Source of the DNA: Antitrichia curtipendula
Taxonomy: Eukaryota > Streptophyta > Bryopsida > Hypnales > Leucodontaceae
NCBI GenBank assembly: GCA_951230915.1
Contig: OX579635.1
Span: 18,290,001 to 18,354,000, forward strand
DNA length: 64,000 nucleotides
Direction of reading: 5' to 3'
Shown here piece by piece: positions 10,714 to 23,601 of this stretch. Every line of letters starts with the position of its first letter. Within the stretch, counting starts at the first letter, position 1. The notes below the pieces were generated by a model, which was not told where the DNA came from, did no database searches, and saw only the letters and a program-made list of their open reading frames with translations. A program made the position numbers and the translations under genes.

Positions 10714-12376
10714 CATTGGGATTTAATGTGCAAACTCAAGGATAGACACCTTCTCTGTTGGAAGTTGGCTAAAGGACGGTTTGAGTTTGAAATGGACCTG
10801 GCGGAGCATTGTTTTTGACATTGTGGATGGCTGCCTTAGATGGGCACTCTCCAGCCCGCGGGCCAATTTCGTGTACCAATCGCCATAGGCCGTTGGCGCC
10901 GTGGCAAGGCGGCCCCGCCACGCTGCATGGTGCTTGTTTTGTATTTTGTATTGGGTTGTTTGGTCATGTGCCCTTCTCAAGCCGCTTGTGGCTAAGTTTC
11001 TTTGTACCATTTTTTCTTGCAGTAAAGATTCCTTTTGCTTGTGTCAAAAAAATAAAAATAAAAACTTCCAGAAATGTGCAAAGGATCATGCAAACAATTT
11101 GTTTTGGGATTTAATTCCACTTGGTGTAAAAACAATGGGTTGAAATTGAAATTGTAGAGGTATGAGGGCGGACTTCCATGCACCTACAATCTCTCCAACC
11201 TTGCATAAAAGACTTTTAAAAAATTGGAATTTTACATGGAAGCGTGCACTGGTTGCAAGAGGGAATCAGAATCAAAACGGTTGGCTAGCAAAATTTAGAG
11301 GAAGACTTGTGAAAAGTGGGGTTTGGCAAGTGTCCAACTTTTGGAAAACTATAAGAAACATTGGATTTGAATTTTTTTGATTGGTTTTGGTTTGACAAGG
11401 CAAAGCTACTTGTAAGATATAGTTTCTCCCTACCTCAAAGAATTGAAAGCATCATTAAAGTTTGCAAAGGCAATTCTAACTTTAGAAAACTGAGAAAGTA
11501 ATTTCCAACTCCACCACAACATGGAAATTTGTTGTGATTGTGAGTTATGATGATTTTAAAGACTGTAAATCATTTGAGTTTGGAATCCTCATAGTATGAA
11601 GATATCTTTATTTTTTGGATATTTTTCAACATTTTATATAATTAGACACTTCTAATTTCCCCCCAACTTTATAGTCTAAAAATTGTCAAGTTCAAGAATT
11701 ATTCATCAACACTATATTTTTGCTTTGGATGTAGGAGTTAAAACGTTTTATCCTATGCGACTCAGTGTACATACCTTTGACCAATCTCAGCTCTCTAAGT
11801 ACATAAAAGAGGTTAAAGGCTATTATTTATTACAAAAGATTGCCAATTGTAGTAGAAAAATTTAGATGGTTCACTTGACCATACTTAATTGAAGCAGGCA
11901 AAAGAATGTAGAAGAGAGTCCTCTAATTAATTGCATAATTTTTCATCCAAAATTTTGTGTAGTGAAGGCATTCTCTTGCATTGGTGACAATGCTCCAACT
12001 ACATGGAACTTTCAAAGTTTCATGCACTAGTACTTTAGTGCTTTAATATACACTAATGCTAATATGTGAGCATAGAATTGCTAGCATAATTATGAGCCTT
12101 AAGCCTAGGTATAAGTAGATATCTTACAACCATTGAAGGTGCTTATAACATAAACAACTATAATGTAGGTATCTAAAATATATGTATCCTATAATCATAG
12201 AGATTTCTATAATATAGGCACCTATATCATAGGAATCTAGACTCCTAGATTCATGTACTCATGATCCTAGGTTCACATGATAGCACCCCTCCTTTAGTAC
12301 ATAGAATCTAAAACTATAATTATACAAAAAGAAATCCAACAAACTTCATTGAATCAAAATAAAAGAAAGTTGCTTA
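10714..12376. other. AT-rich gene-free stretch
   Basis: No supported gene, RNA or structured repeat was found between the 216-bp MITE and the 12.4-kb inverted-repeat element. Confidence 0.5.
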
Positions 12377-12656
12377 ATGCCACATTTAACTACTTCTTAA
12401 CTTTCAAAGGATCCAGAATTAATAGTAGAAAAAAAATGGTCATTTGGAGATAATGCAAAACATTAGGAGATCTTTGTAAAACATTGGGAGATCAATACCA
12501 AACATTGGGAGATCAATACCAAACATTGGGAGATCAATACAAAACATTTGAAGATCTATATAAACATCTAGAGATCTCCAGTTGTTATTATCCAGAGATT
12601 TCCGAATGTTTTGTCTAGAATTCACGTAAAAGTCCAAAAGTAGTTAAATGTGGCAT
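12377..12656. repeat. 280-bp inverted-repeat element carrying a 21-bp tandem repeat
   Basis: ATGCCACATTTAACTACTT at 12377-12395 has its exact reverse complement at 12638-12656. Between them, from about 12460 to 12560, a 21-bp unit (CATTGGGAGATCAATACCAAA) recurs, three times almost perfectly, with diverged copies on both sides. The 21-bp length is a multiple of three, so a repetitive frame on the minus strand stays open; it is not a gene. The structure fits a MITE with an internal minisatellite. Confidence 0.7.
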
Positions 12657-15600
12657 CTTAGTAATGAATTGGAAAAAAATTAATTAATTACTAAATGTAA
12701 TGCCAAGTTATTACATTGGATTTTAATTGTATACTTTTATGTTTTTTAGTTGATAAAATGAGTCATATAGAGCATTAGACCAAAAAAAATTCAAGGGACA
12801 CACTCAGCAACATTATACACAACATTGTGTAGCTAACCAACAATGTGGTAATGTAGTTGTTGCAAATTTTAGACTTGACATTATATGTAGAAATAAAATA
12901 ATATCCTATTAGAAAATCACTCTTTAGTATAATAAGTTTGAATCATAGGACTAATCTATTCTAATAGATTCATTTCCAAACTAGATAACATACATATAAT
13001 CCATAACCCAACAAACTTCTAATTTCTTATAATTCTAACTTGGCAACAAACACAAGTCAACAAATATTGATAATTTTCAACTTGGCTACAAAACATTCAA
13101 ATCACATAATGCACGTACATAGTCACAACTTCATAATCAACACTTTGACAGAATTAGACTAATATCCACCACAATACACGCATTTCAAGTCTGCACAAAA
13201 GCTCCATCACATTGATCACAAAAGAAAATTGCACAACCTTGCTAGGTTAGGACTCATATGCTCATAATAGCAGTGGGTCAAAAACAATTGGGTAGAGAAA
13301 CACCTAAATAGGTTGTACCAGTTGACAAACATCAACCACCAACTTAGATTTTCAAATCAAGATTAACAAGCAACTAGGCAATTAGTCAACTAGGTTTAAC
13401 ATAATATTAATGCCTACTAGGATTAACCATGTCCTTTCACACTAGAGTCATTAGACTAACACCGATTTGGATGCTTAAACAACCAAAATAGGAAAAAGAC
13501 ACCCAAGTTGAAAGAATTGACATAAAAAAAAAGTGCCATTTGGAGTCTTTTTTACATTATGCATATTCATTTGAATAAAACAATACTATGTTGTAATAGA
13601 TTACAAAAAATTAGATGAATAATTCAAAATTTAATTTAATACTTAGATTAGGTTGTAGTAATTGTAGCAATGATATTAATTATAGTAGTATGATAATGTT
13701 ATCTACTAATCCTTCATGGAATTTAAATTGAATATTATTGCATTATTTTCAATACTCCAATAGATATTATAAAAATATTAAATAAATTTAAATGACATTA
13801 ATCACTATTATAATTAAACGTAAGTAGTCTATAAACTAAATGAACTATTCATAGGACTTATTTATTATATTATCAAAATTTGAATAAATTTTTTTTAAAT
13901 ATATTTTTAATATGAAGCATAGAAAATCTATTATTTGCACCGTCTTGGTCAAAGTCATACTTTTCATAGATTTTATGTGTTAGTATATTTAAACTAGCAA
14001 CATATTACATTTGTCACAACACACAATTTGCATCATGTAATAAAGATACTTGATTATGCCATATGGATATTCCTATGTTGTAAGATGTATCCAAGTAATG
14101 TACTAGTCAAGAAAATTTGGAGCCTTACTTCTCTCTCTCTCTAATTCGTGTAGTATCTTTGGTGATGTTGAAATGTTACATATGCTTCTTGAAACATTCA
14201 AATATATCTTCAAACCACAAATACGGCTCTCAAAATGATCTTCAGGTGCTAAAATGTTTGTACAAAACCACATAGGCCCCTATAATCATAGAAGGTGTCT
14301 ATAATATATACTCCTAGGCTCATGGGCTCATAGATTCTTTACTCACATGCTAGCACTCTCCAAACACACACACACAAGGTGAGTTTGAATGTGGAATGTC
14401 CTTGAATACCTCCACTATAATCTCTATTATTTATAAATGTAGAATGTCTTTGAATACCTCCACCGTAGTCTCCATGGCAATTAGCCAAGCATAATCAAAC
14501 AATACCCCCACGGCAAACCTTATCTTTGCATGTTCTCACAAAAAACATGCATCCTAGATAAGAAGTTTGTTTTTAGAGCTCACAATTGGCTTTGCAACCA
14601 TTCACAATGACCTCCAAGATTCCAACCTTGTATAGTCTTATATTTTTTGATTTAACAATGATTACTTACTTGAAAGCCTTCAATGCTTCTTTAGGTCTTT
14701 CAAATCTTTTGACAAGTCCATCAAGTCAAGCTCCCCATCTTCTTCTTGATTTCTTCAACTTGTTGCTTCTACATTTCTTTACAAGACAACAATAACTCAC
14801 TCATGTCCATCATTACCTTAACCCAACACATTTTCTTCACCAAAATCACTCGCATCCCCCCAATACTTCTCCTAACTTTTGAAATCTTGTAGCAAAGCTT
14901 CCTTAAGAAACTTGTTGTAAATCAACATATAAGTTTATTCACTCTTCAGTAGTTCAAGTCCTCCTACAGTGGAACATTTTGTGTAAATAGCAATTGGTAC
15001 ATTGGCAAAATAACACAAGGTAATTCTATGCTCCCTCAAAGTTCTTGAGTTGTAGCACAACTTGCTACCATGTTAAAAAATGAAGAACAAAGGCAAAGAA
15101 GGATTTTTTTTATTCATCTAACAAAAATATTTCATTGAAATTTGAATATGATTTAAAAGGGTAATTGGAGCTTAGAAACAAAGTTTGATCATATGGCAAT
15201 GGAATTGGTTTTCATTATGATAGAGAATGAATTTCTATGGCCTTTAATTATTTTAAAAAGTTTTCTTTGTTATTATAATTTCTTAAAATTTTGAACTTGT
15301 TTCTATTTTGGAAGGACTCCAACACACTATTATATGCATTGATTTTATTTTTTTAATATGTTATGATTTTTCAAAGTACTGTTCACAAAATGAATATAAC
15401 CAAGAGTAACCTTTAACTTTTTGCTTATTGCACATTTTAAAACCATTAAGATAATAAATATGTACTTCTTAGCACCATTTTTTGGCATGTTATTTATTTG
15501 AGATAATTAATTATAAAAATATATAGTATTTATACAAAAAAAAAATATTTACTACCTTATATTGTACAATAAATGACAGTGTTTTATGTCTGCAAGAATG

Positions 15601-17367
15601 TCCTACCAAATGAAGGGGGGGGGGGGGGGGGAACTTCTAATTACATGTTGGTTAAGGTAAGGGCCAGGTTTAGACAATGATCTCCAAAGGCAAGGGTTTG
15701 GATAAGGAATCCCTTTGTTGACACACTCCTAGAAACGGTGACTTTCTAGGAAGTATGAAAATCCAAGGTCTCTTTGTTGTACATGCACCTTCATTCAAAA
15801 CTTTGTAATTTTTTTATAGCAATGAGTCCTCCAAAGTACCTTCTTCAGTTGAATGTAGATGAACTTCTTGTACAAGATCTATTATGTGATGAAATCTCGA
15901 CATGCACCTTCAAAGTATTAAGATAGTGAAACAAAAAGTTCTCTAAAACAAACTGAATGATTCATGGTTTGTTTCATGATTTATAAGATTTTTTTGGTGG
16001 TTACAACGATCATACACAGCTCTCCCAAGGATTTCTATTTTCAAGGATTTTTTTTAAAGTCTTGAAGAGCTAAAGAAAGTTCTAGAAGGCATTTTTGTAT
16101 CCCAAAACTCATAAGGCTAACTAGATAGAATCTTACGGCTCATGAGTAAAAGGCCTCAAACAAGTCAAAGTGTTTGAAACCAAAGCTTCACGTCTCCATA
16201 AGTGTCTTGAAGGATATGATGAGGATGGGAATGTCCTTCATTGGAAGATTATATGACATCTGGGAATGTCTTTTGGTCACTGGAAGGACTGAAGAATAAG
16301 TCAATTGCTAAATTGCTTCCTCAATTAAGAAATCCTGTCAACAGGGAATTGTTCTCATGATGCAGTTGCTGGTGGATGCAACAGGCTGTAACAAAATTTT
16401 ATTGCAGCAATGGTCAAATCTACACAATCAAATTGGAGCAATAATAAAAATGAATGTCTAAGAAGTCGTAGCATTCGTCTGGAAAGTCCTAAATAATGCA
16501 CTATTTATTGCTCATCGAGAAAGTATTTTCAATTTATAACTGGTTATTATCATCACTCATACTTCGTTTTCCAGGTATAAAATTCAAAGGGAGGTGCTTA
16601 ACAATCAGGAATAACATCGAAGCCAAACCACCCACGTTACCGTATTTGTACTCTCGGAGAGTTTGGTTGGCAACGCAGCAGATCGATCAGGGTTCAAGGA
16701 AGTCACGGTACTTCTTCGCCTGCAATTAATTGTTGATTCTCCAAAGCTAATCGGATAATTTTGTCGTGAAAGATTTTGGGTAGCGATGGTCTTGTTTAGT
16801 AGGTAGCGTATCAATTCAACTATGAAAACTACGAAGAGTTAGTCCAAGATTTATTCCTGCAGTACGTCACTTTAAGAGTTTCTAGAGACTGAGCAGACAC
16901 AAAATTAATATCCATTGGTTGTAATGACATCACCGAGAATGTTTACGCTGTTTACGCTGGAAGAATGGCATAACCTTCAGCTAGCTCGTCAATGAGAAGA
17001 GTACAATGAAGCAGAGGTTCCAAATCTCATTGGCGTGCAAGTGGAGATGGAGACCTGCTCCTTCGAGGAAAGGGTGATTCAAGTCGGTAACTTCAGTTGT
17101 TAGAAATCGGGACTCAAGATTCTTACTTGGTCGAATACGTAAATGCACAGCGTGGAAGTTGAAACTACAATAAACAGACACTAGCTAGGACAAATGAAAG
17201 CCAGGTTGTGGAGGACGTACAATTGTTTGTGCTAAGTGCTAACGTCATAGATTTGGAGACTTGGAACTCTTTCAGCTTGTAGTACAGCCATGAAGATTGT
17301 CTGCAGAGATATAAGGTAAACCATCCTATTCCCGCTAGCTTCCTATTTCCGACATCTTACTTTTGGC
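12657..17367. other. AT-rich gene-free stretch with a G17 run
   Basis: Nothing gene-like is supported in these 4.7 kb. A run of 17 G bases lies at 15615-15631. Short CT and TA simple repeats are scattered (for example near 14130). Around 16.3-17.3 kb the composition is less AT-biased, but no frame longer than about 80 codons has protein-like sequence. Confidence 0.5.
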
Positions 17368-17719
17368 CCCATTACCACCCTGAAACTCATCTAAGTCCAT
17401 CTATTTTTCTGACAAAATCAACTCATTAATTTCAGCTTGGGTAACGTGTCTACCATTGATTGGTGGGTATCCAAGTACTCATAGATACAATCTATGGCGG
17501 TAATGGGTTGTTGACCTAACTTTTATAAATTAATCCATGGGCGGATTTGTAATTTCAGGGCAGTCAACTTCAACAATTCATAGAAATTTCAGTTTTCATT
17601 AGAAAATTATAATTCCACTTGGGTTTGATTTGTGAAACATGCATACACCTTTGAAAAATAGGTGACCCCATTGAAGTTGACTCCAACATAGTCAGATCGC
17701 GACTCAGGGTGGTAATAGG
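17368..17719. repeat. MITE-like element with imperfect 16-bp terminal repeats
   Basis: CCCATTACCACCCTGA at 17368-17383 is mirrored at 17704-17719 with one mismatch. An internal inverted pair AGTCAACTTCAA/TTGAAGTTGACT (near 17561 and 17673) supports a folded element. No target duplication is convincing. Confidence 0.5.
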
Positions 17720-17940
17720 CTTGTCTACCTTATGGGAGCTATAACAATGTCTGCAGAGATGGGTCGGGAAGTTTCTGCACTCGGACTCTGACCCCGCAAT
17801 GTGTGACTGCAATCCATCTTGTTGCAGCATTTCAGGTTAGGCAAACCATCCCTTTACCACCACTCTTCACAATTCCGCCCTCAAATACATGTGCTGTGTT
17901 GTATAGTGGGCTACAGTTCATTTACAAATTTTAGGATCCT

Positions 17941-18498
17941 CCTAAGGTCCGCTTCACACTATAGCCAACCAAGTCGAGAGGCCGTGGAAGTGAGAGTCCA
18001 AGCTTTGGTGAGAGTCCAAAGAAATGGGCAATAAATAGGCCTTAAAATTTAGGAATTGGAGCCTTTTGTCAGCCATAGTGTGAAGCCTCCAAAGGCCAAG
18101 CCCAAAGTCCAAACCTCACCCGTGTGTCAATTTTTTCAAGCAAAAGATAAAAAAACATGAGAAAAGAGTCCAAAATGGCCTTGGAAAAAAAAATCACAGC
18201 ACATGCTCTTATCATCAAACAAGAAATATGAAGGACATAAATGGAATAAAAGGGTGGCATTGGCCATTGAAGGGAAGTAGGTTAAGGGAAGTAGGTTCAT
18301 TAAATGCAAAGACTCCCCATTGTAATGGTGGAGACTAGGTTTCAAATAACAAATGTAGGGTGACACGAGGGTGATGGACTTTGGACTGTGCCGCCCTAGT
18401 GTGAAGGGCCGAGAGTCCAAATTCCTGGTTCTTTGGAATCCAATTGGTGGAAACCGACAAACTCTCGATTGTGCCACCTAGTATGAAGTGGCCCTAAG
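17941..18498. repeat. MITE-like element with diverged ~45-bp terminal repeats
   Basis: The left end (CCTAAGGTCCGCTTCACACT, then GTCGAGAG) matches the reverse complement of the right end (CTTAGGGCCACTTCATACTA, then ATCGAGAG) over about 45 bp, with mismatches and gaps. TTAGGA lies outside both ends and may be a target duplication. Internal words such as TAGTGTGAAG recur in both orientations near 18080 and 18390. Confidence 0.55.
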
Positions 18499-18934
18499 AT
18501 TAGGAGAACTTTAGAATGCCCATGTGCGCTAAAAAATGAATGGAATTTCAAATTTCAAATTGCTCTAGAATCACCTTGAAGTCTACTTTATCATCATTAT
18601 AAATACAATTGCTTTAGAGATACTTATTCTTATACCAATTGAATTGCTTGTATGATTTGTTGCTTGTTCTTCATCCAAATGCAATTTTTTTTTACTATCC
18701 TCCAAAGGTTTTCTATGAAATGGTAGATAGTGTATAAAAGGAACCCAAATTGTTGTAAAATTTTACATTATTCATTTCTCACTTGTTATGAAGTTGAAGT
18801 GCACTTCATTGCAATTCTAATGCAATTTGTGGTTTCAAAATTGGTTCATTTTTGAGCACGCTAGAGCTCTCTAAAATTCTTGAACTTTCTAGTGAAAATT
18901 GAATGAAAATTTCATAAATGAATTGTAGCCCACT

Positions 18935-21160
18935 ATAAAATGGGGTACCAATCAAAATGGCATTTTTGCAATCCCAGGGAAAGAAATTTTATTACTGCCA
19001 ACTTTGAACCCCTCCCGAGGTCTAAAAATTGTTCTTTAATCATAATTTTTTTTGCAAAATGTCACATTTATGTTAATAACATGCGTGCAAAACTTTATGT
19101 CCAAAAGATCCACACAAAAAAAGATATTCAAAATCTACCAACATGTGTAGTTGTGAGAAACAATCGGGGAAACCATTTTACTACTTCTAACTTCGATACC
19201 CTTTCTAAGGCTGAAAATTTGTTAATTTACCATGAAATTTTGGGCACAAGATCATCTCTATGTTGATAATAGGTGTGCCAAATTTCAAGGACAGAAGATT
19301 AATACAAAAAAAGATGTTCAAAATCTACCAACGTGTAAGACCTCCTTTAGCTTCAATCACTACTTGTAACCAAGAGGGATAGAATGACATAGTTGAAAGA
19401 GCTTTTTATCACTAATTGACCTCCACTCTCTTTCAATAACTACCTTTAACTCATCTAAATTTATAGGGCATGCCTTGCCATGTTGCACAACATTTTTTAG
19501 AATCTTTTAGAGTTTTTTGAGTGGATTGAGATTGGGAGAGTTTGCAAGCCAATTGAGCTTCTCAAGAAGGCGTGTTTGTCTCTATTCTTCACATAGTTTG
19601 TTGCATAGGATAGGTGTGCCATCTTCCATGAGCAATCCCATAATATGAAGCAATTCACCATTATAGACTACTTCCACAAAATCCTTAGCAGAACGTTGAT
19701 TTTAGGGGTAATGACAAGTTATGACTTTTGCCTCTAGCAACTGTGCCCCAAATCATCAAAGAAGTCTGTCCACTTTTGAAAGTAGGAACTACACAACTTG
19801 ATGAATAGCGTTCATATGTAGTTCTCCAAACATGAACTTATCTAGAATTTTTTCTAATTTCAAAGATAAATTAATTTGTCCAAACAATATGCTCCCACTC
19901 TTTTGCACTCCATCCACAATACTTCTAAGCAAAAGCCAATCGTTGAGACATGTGACAAAGTGTCAAAAAAGATTTTTTGACTACAATTCGGTTGAAAATG
20001 CCACTTCTATGTAAGGTTCTTCGAATAGTACTTCTATTCATTTGAGTAGGGCATATATTGGTAATCTTTGAAACTAACAAGCGATGATGAATTTTTGAGT
20101 ATTGCACTATAATACTAACATCTTTACCACTAAGGCTTCCTAGTGTGACTTCCACCACAAGGGTTGCACTTCTAAGTTCCATCTTTTTTGAATTTGTTCA
20201 CTAACCTCTAAATTGTTCTAACATAAATTCCAACAATGTTTACAATGTGAATCTTGTAGTCCCTGGCTCACTCAAACCTATAATGTAAGAACAAATTTCA
20301 TCTAAAATTGTCATCATCCACTCTCTTTTATAATACTAATAAAATCCAAAAATCTCAGTAGCCAACCCTCATGCACTCACCCATCATCTAACCCTTTAGG
20401 TCATTACACATCACACTCTATAATGCTCAATTGAAAATGCAAGCATTGATATTCACAAGAGAAAGCTTCTTAATGGGTGTACAATACACAGTTTATAAGC
20501 AAGTGGATTCTTCTAGGTGAGACAACTGTACACTTCTAGATTTAGATGTCACTAATTTTTTTGAGAAGCATTTAGCTTTAAGAATTGCGTTAGATGGGTA
20601 ATTCAGTGCGGAAGGATGAGATATCAAAGATATTTTAACATTTTCAGTATGTTTTTAAAATTGTTTTTCATAGTTATATATGTTGGTAGATTTTAAATAT
20701 CTTTTTTTGTATTTATCTTCTGGCCTTGAAATTTGGCACACATGTTATCAACATAGAGATGATCTTGTACCAAAAATTTAATGATAAATTAACATTTTTT
20801 CAGCTCTAAAGAGGGTGTCGAAGTTGGCAATAGTGAAATGGTTTCCCCGATTGTTTCTCACAACTACACATGTTGGTAGTTTTTGAATATCTTTTTTTGT
20901 GTGAATCTTTTGGACTTGAAATTTGACACATGTGTAATCAAATATCTTTTTTGTGTAAATCTTTTGGCCTTGAAATCTAGCACATATGTTTTTAATATAA
21001 AGGTGATTTTTTTTTTTAAATTATGGCAAAAGAACAAATTTTCAGCCCTTGAGAGGGTGTCAAAGTTAACAATAGTGAAATTTCTTTCCCTAGGAATGCA
21101 AAAACGCCATTTTGATTGGTATCCTACCTGTACATTCCCCCTATGAAATGTACCCCATAG
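18935..21160 (-). mobile_element. Dead Tc1/mariner-like transposon with long inverted arms
   Basis: Two arms of roughly 400 bp (about 18938-19345 and 20680-21157) are inverted copies of each other. Each contains two tandem copies of a block with CAAAATCTACCAAC and CCAATCAAAATGGC near the outer end. Between them, on the minus strand, are remnants of a Tc1-type transposase. The left end seems to have lost a short segment between GGGGTAC and ACCAATC that the right end retains. Long arms with internal repeats resemble the IR/DR organisation of some Tc1 elements; that comparison is inference. Confidence 0.65.
19346..20182 (-). pseudogene. Tc1/mariner-like transposase relic
   Basis: Read on the minus strand, the N-terminal part contains RSTIRRTLHRSGIF and KKSFLTLCHMSQRLAFA, the typical end of the Tc1 DNA-binding region (HTH_Tnp_Tc3 type) leading into the catalytic core. 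About 200 codons on, near 19550, NWLANSPNLNPLKKL matches the family signature usually read as W-P-A-N-S-P-D-L-N-P-I-E. Between and after these there are several in-frame stops and frame changes, so no functional protein is made. The final glutamate of the DDE triad appears to be replaced in that signature. The 5' end is uncertain; the only open N-terminal block begins at 20182. Confidence 0.65.
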
Positions 21161-22106
21161 ATACATGAGGGCAGAATTGTGAAAGGTGGTGGAAATTTGC
21201 TAGTTCACCTTATCTTGAAGGCCTAATTATCATTCATTGTTACATAAGAGTTTTTTGAACCCATGAAGGATAGTGGGTGTTTTTTGAGAGAAATTGTCAA
21301 AACTGCCATTTTTTGGTGCATTGGTCAAAATTGAAAGTAAAATTCTTTTTTTTGAACATCATCCACCTAAAGGTGTGGTAGACTTCTATGAAATTGTAAG
21401 GAATAAATTTTAGTCCATTTGTGAGTATAGATTGAAATATTATAATATTTAAAGTAAATAAAATAAAATCTATTCATCTTACATAATAGGGTCAACTAAC
21501 TTTGAGCCCTCTTGGAATAAATTTTTTGCTCTACACAAAATTGTCCCTCTGCACCACTAACACATCTTGTTAGGTACACTCATGTGAAATTCTAGAAGCA
21601 AATAAGAGATCCACTTTACTCTAAATCACCTTGCAATACAAGGAGGTCAAGTGAATTGGCAATATACTAGTCAATTTTGATGATTTCTTGTGCAACAACA
21701 ACATTTTCTTTTTGACATCCAAATGGAGAAAATTTAGAGACAAACATTTGCCATTTCTAGATTTCAAAATCTCAATTGTTTTGAAAATAGAGATTTCAAG
21801 ATAACAATGTTTGTAATTAAAAAGAAATGTTTTTATTTCAAACTTGCTTGGTGAAGTTAGTAGAATATTGACTTCTCTTAGAATGAGATTTTTGTTCTAA
21901 AATTATTATGTTTAATTACACATAATTATATCACATTAGTTACATACTTACTCATACATGCCAAATTTAAAAAGTAAATGAGCAAATTTAAAAAGACACC
22001 AAAATTATCCAACCTAAATTTGTTTAGCCAATCAAACTTTGGCTATGGGCATTTGATTAGACTTTTTTAACATCTCTATAAAGGGAATGAATTTTTGCAT
22101 CTTGTG

Positions 22107-22457
22107 TCAAATTTTTAGAAACATTTGTTCTTTTTTGACATCATCATTACCACTATCTAAATTCCAATTGTCCCTTGAATATACATTTGGTCCTTTATAA
22201 GTTAATCTTGAAAGGACAAGACCTTCACCAAGGTACTTTGCAAAAGATGATGTGATTTTTGGACCAATTATAGTGCATTCTTCATCTCTATAGTAATTAG
22301 GAAAGTCATCCATAGACCACTTTTGGGTTGCTACAAAATTTCTTTTGAAAGATTCTCTTCACAAATAGAGCTTGCCCATGAACTTGTATTTGTATTCACA
22401 AAAATGTTGAAACCAAGGAAATTGCGTTTTCAGAAATGATGAGTCATGATAAATCTT
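22107..22457 (-). pseudogene. Unrecognised gene relic with one in-frame stop
   Basis: A minus-strand frame reads about 115 codons of protein-like sequence, including FLKTQFPWFQHFCEYKYKF, then a TGA at 22359-22361, then KRNFVATQKWSMDDFPNYYR and a C-terminal acidic stretch ending in LDSGNDDVKKEQMFLKI. Its aromatic and charged composition differs clearly from the AT-driven frames nearby. I do not recognise the family. It could be a fragment of a transposon protein or of a host gene. Confidence 0.4.
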
Positions 22458-22679
22458 AACTATAGGAATTATTTTCTCCTTAGTATACAATGTCTACCCC
22501 CCCAAAAAAATTTCCTTGTGTTGAAAAAAGGGGATGGAGATGATTGCAAGAAAGATTGATACTATTTGGCATCACATTTAAAGTAATAAAGTTGTCATTT
22601 GTAATACCTTTTGAAGGATGAATACGATGGACTTGAATTAATTAATGGATGATGGCTAATTTGATTGTAATTATATTCT

Positions 22680-23000
22680 TTACTTTTCAAAAAAATTTAA
22701 AACTATATTATGTTTAAAATTTATTTTTTCCAATTTATCACAATTTGAGGTTTAGAAGGTTTTTGTACAAGAGAGTACCCAAAATAAATGATCTAGAGTA
22801 AATTTTTTGTAGTCTATTTCTACAATTAATAGGCATGTACCTACCAAAGATCATCTAAAAATACATTATTTTATGTCCTCCACATTTGTACAAATAGGGA
22901 TCCCTTGCACATGCACTTTTGAACAATGAAGGTGATTTCAACGTCATTCTTTTGGTGAAATCTAATTACCATCAAGTCTTTACAAATTTCCAATTTTTAT
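22680..23000 (+). repeat. Dispersed repeat R2, copy a
   Basis: This stretch aligns by eye with 26380-26450 joined to 27040-27290, sharing words such as CATCTAAAAATACATTATTTTATGTC and the following GTGCACTTCTAAAC-like block. It also matches the minus strand of 27290-27560. Copies are 70-80 percent similar. It is non-coding. Confidence 0.5.
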
Positions 23001-23601
23001 TTTATTTTTAAAATTTAAATTTTTTTATAATTAATTTATACCTTGTTGTATCTACTTTTTGTGAAAATTAAACACTTTTTTCCCCCACATAGTGCTGTTT
23101 TAGTACTCGCAAGTAGTCTATAGTAATTGCAACAATATTTTTAACCGTTGATTTTTCTAATCAATAGATGAAATTGATATGCTACAAAGTACTTGTAGTA
23201 CTAGCCAACAAAATCCTTGTTTTTGCCAAACACTAAAAAGAATGGTCAGTCTTTCTTCTAGCCACCAAGGGTAGAGTTTTTTTAGGTGAGGGCATTGTAT
23301 GTAGGTGGTTTTTATATGATTATTGGGCTTCTGCAAAAAAAAAAAATTATTTATTTTTCCTGCACTCCCCTTCTTTGGCTACATTTTTCATGATTACTCT
23401 TATAGAAAGTGATCAAGTAATACAAATATTATTTTATTCTAGTATAGACTCTTAGAGTCACCACCCAATTGACCCAACCATAGGGAATGCATAACTTGTG
23501 TACTGCTTCCATCCTCACCACCTAAAACACTTATGCTACTCAAACCCAAGGTTCGATAAGTTTGTAGTTCCATATTAATCTAAGAAAAAGAAGTTTCTTA
23601 A

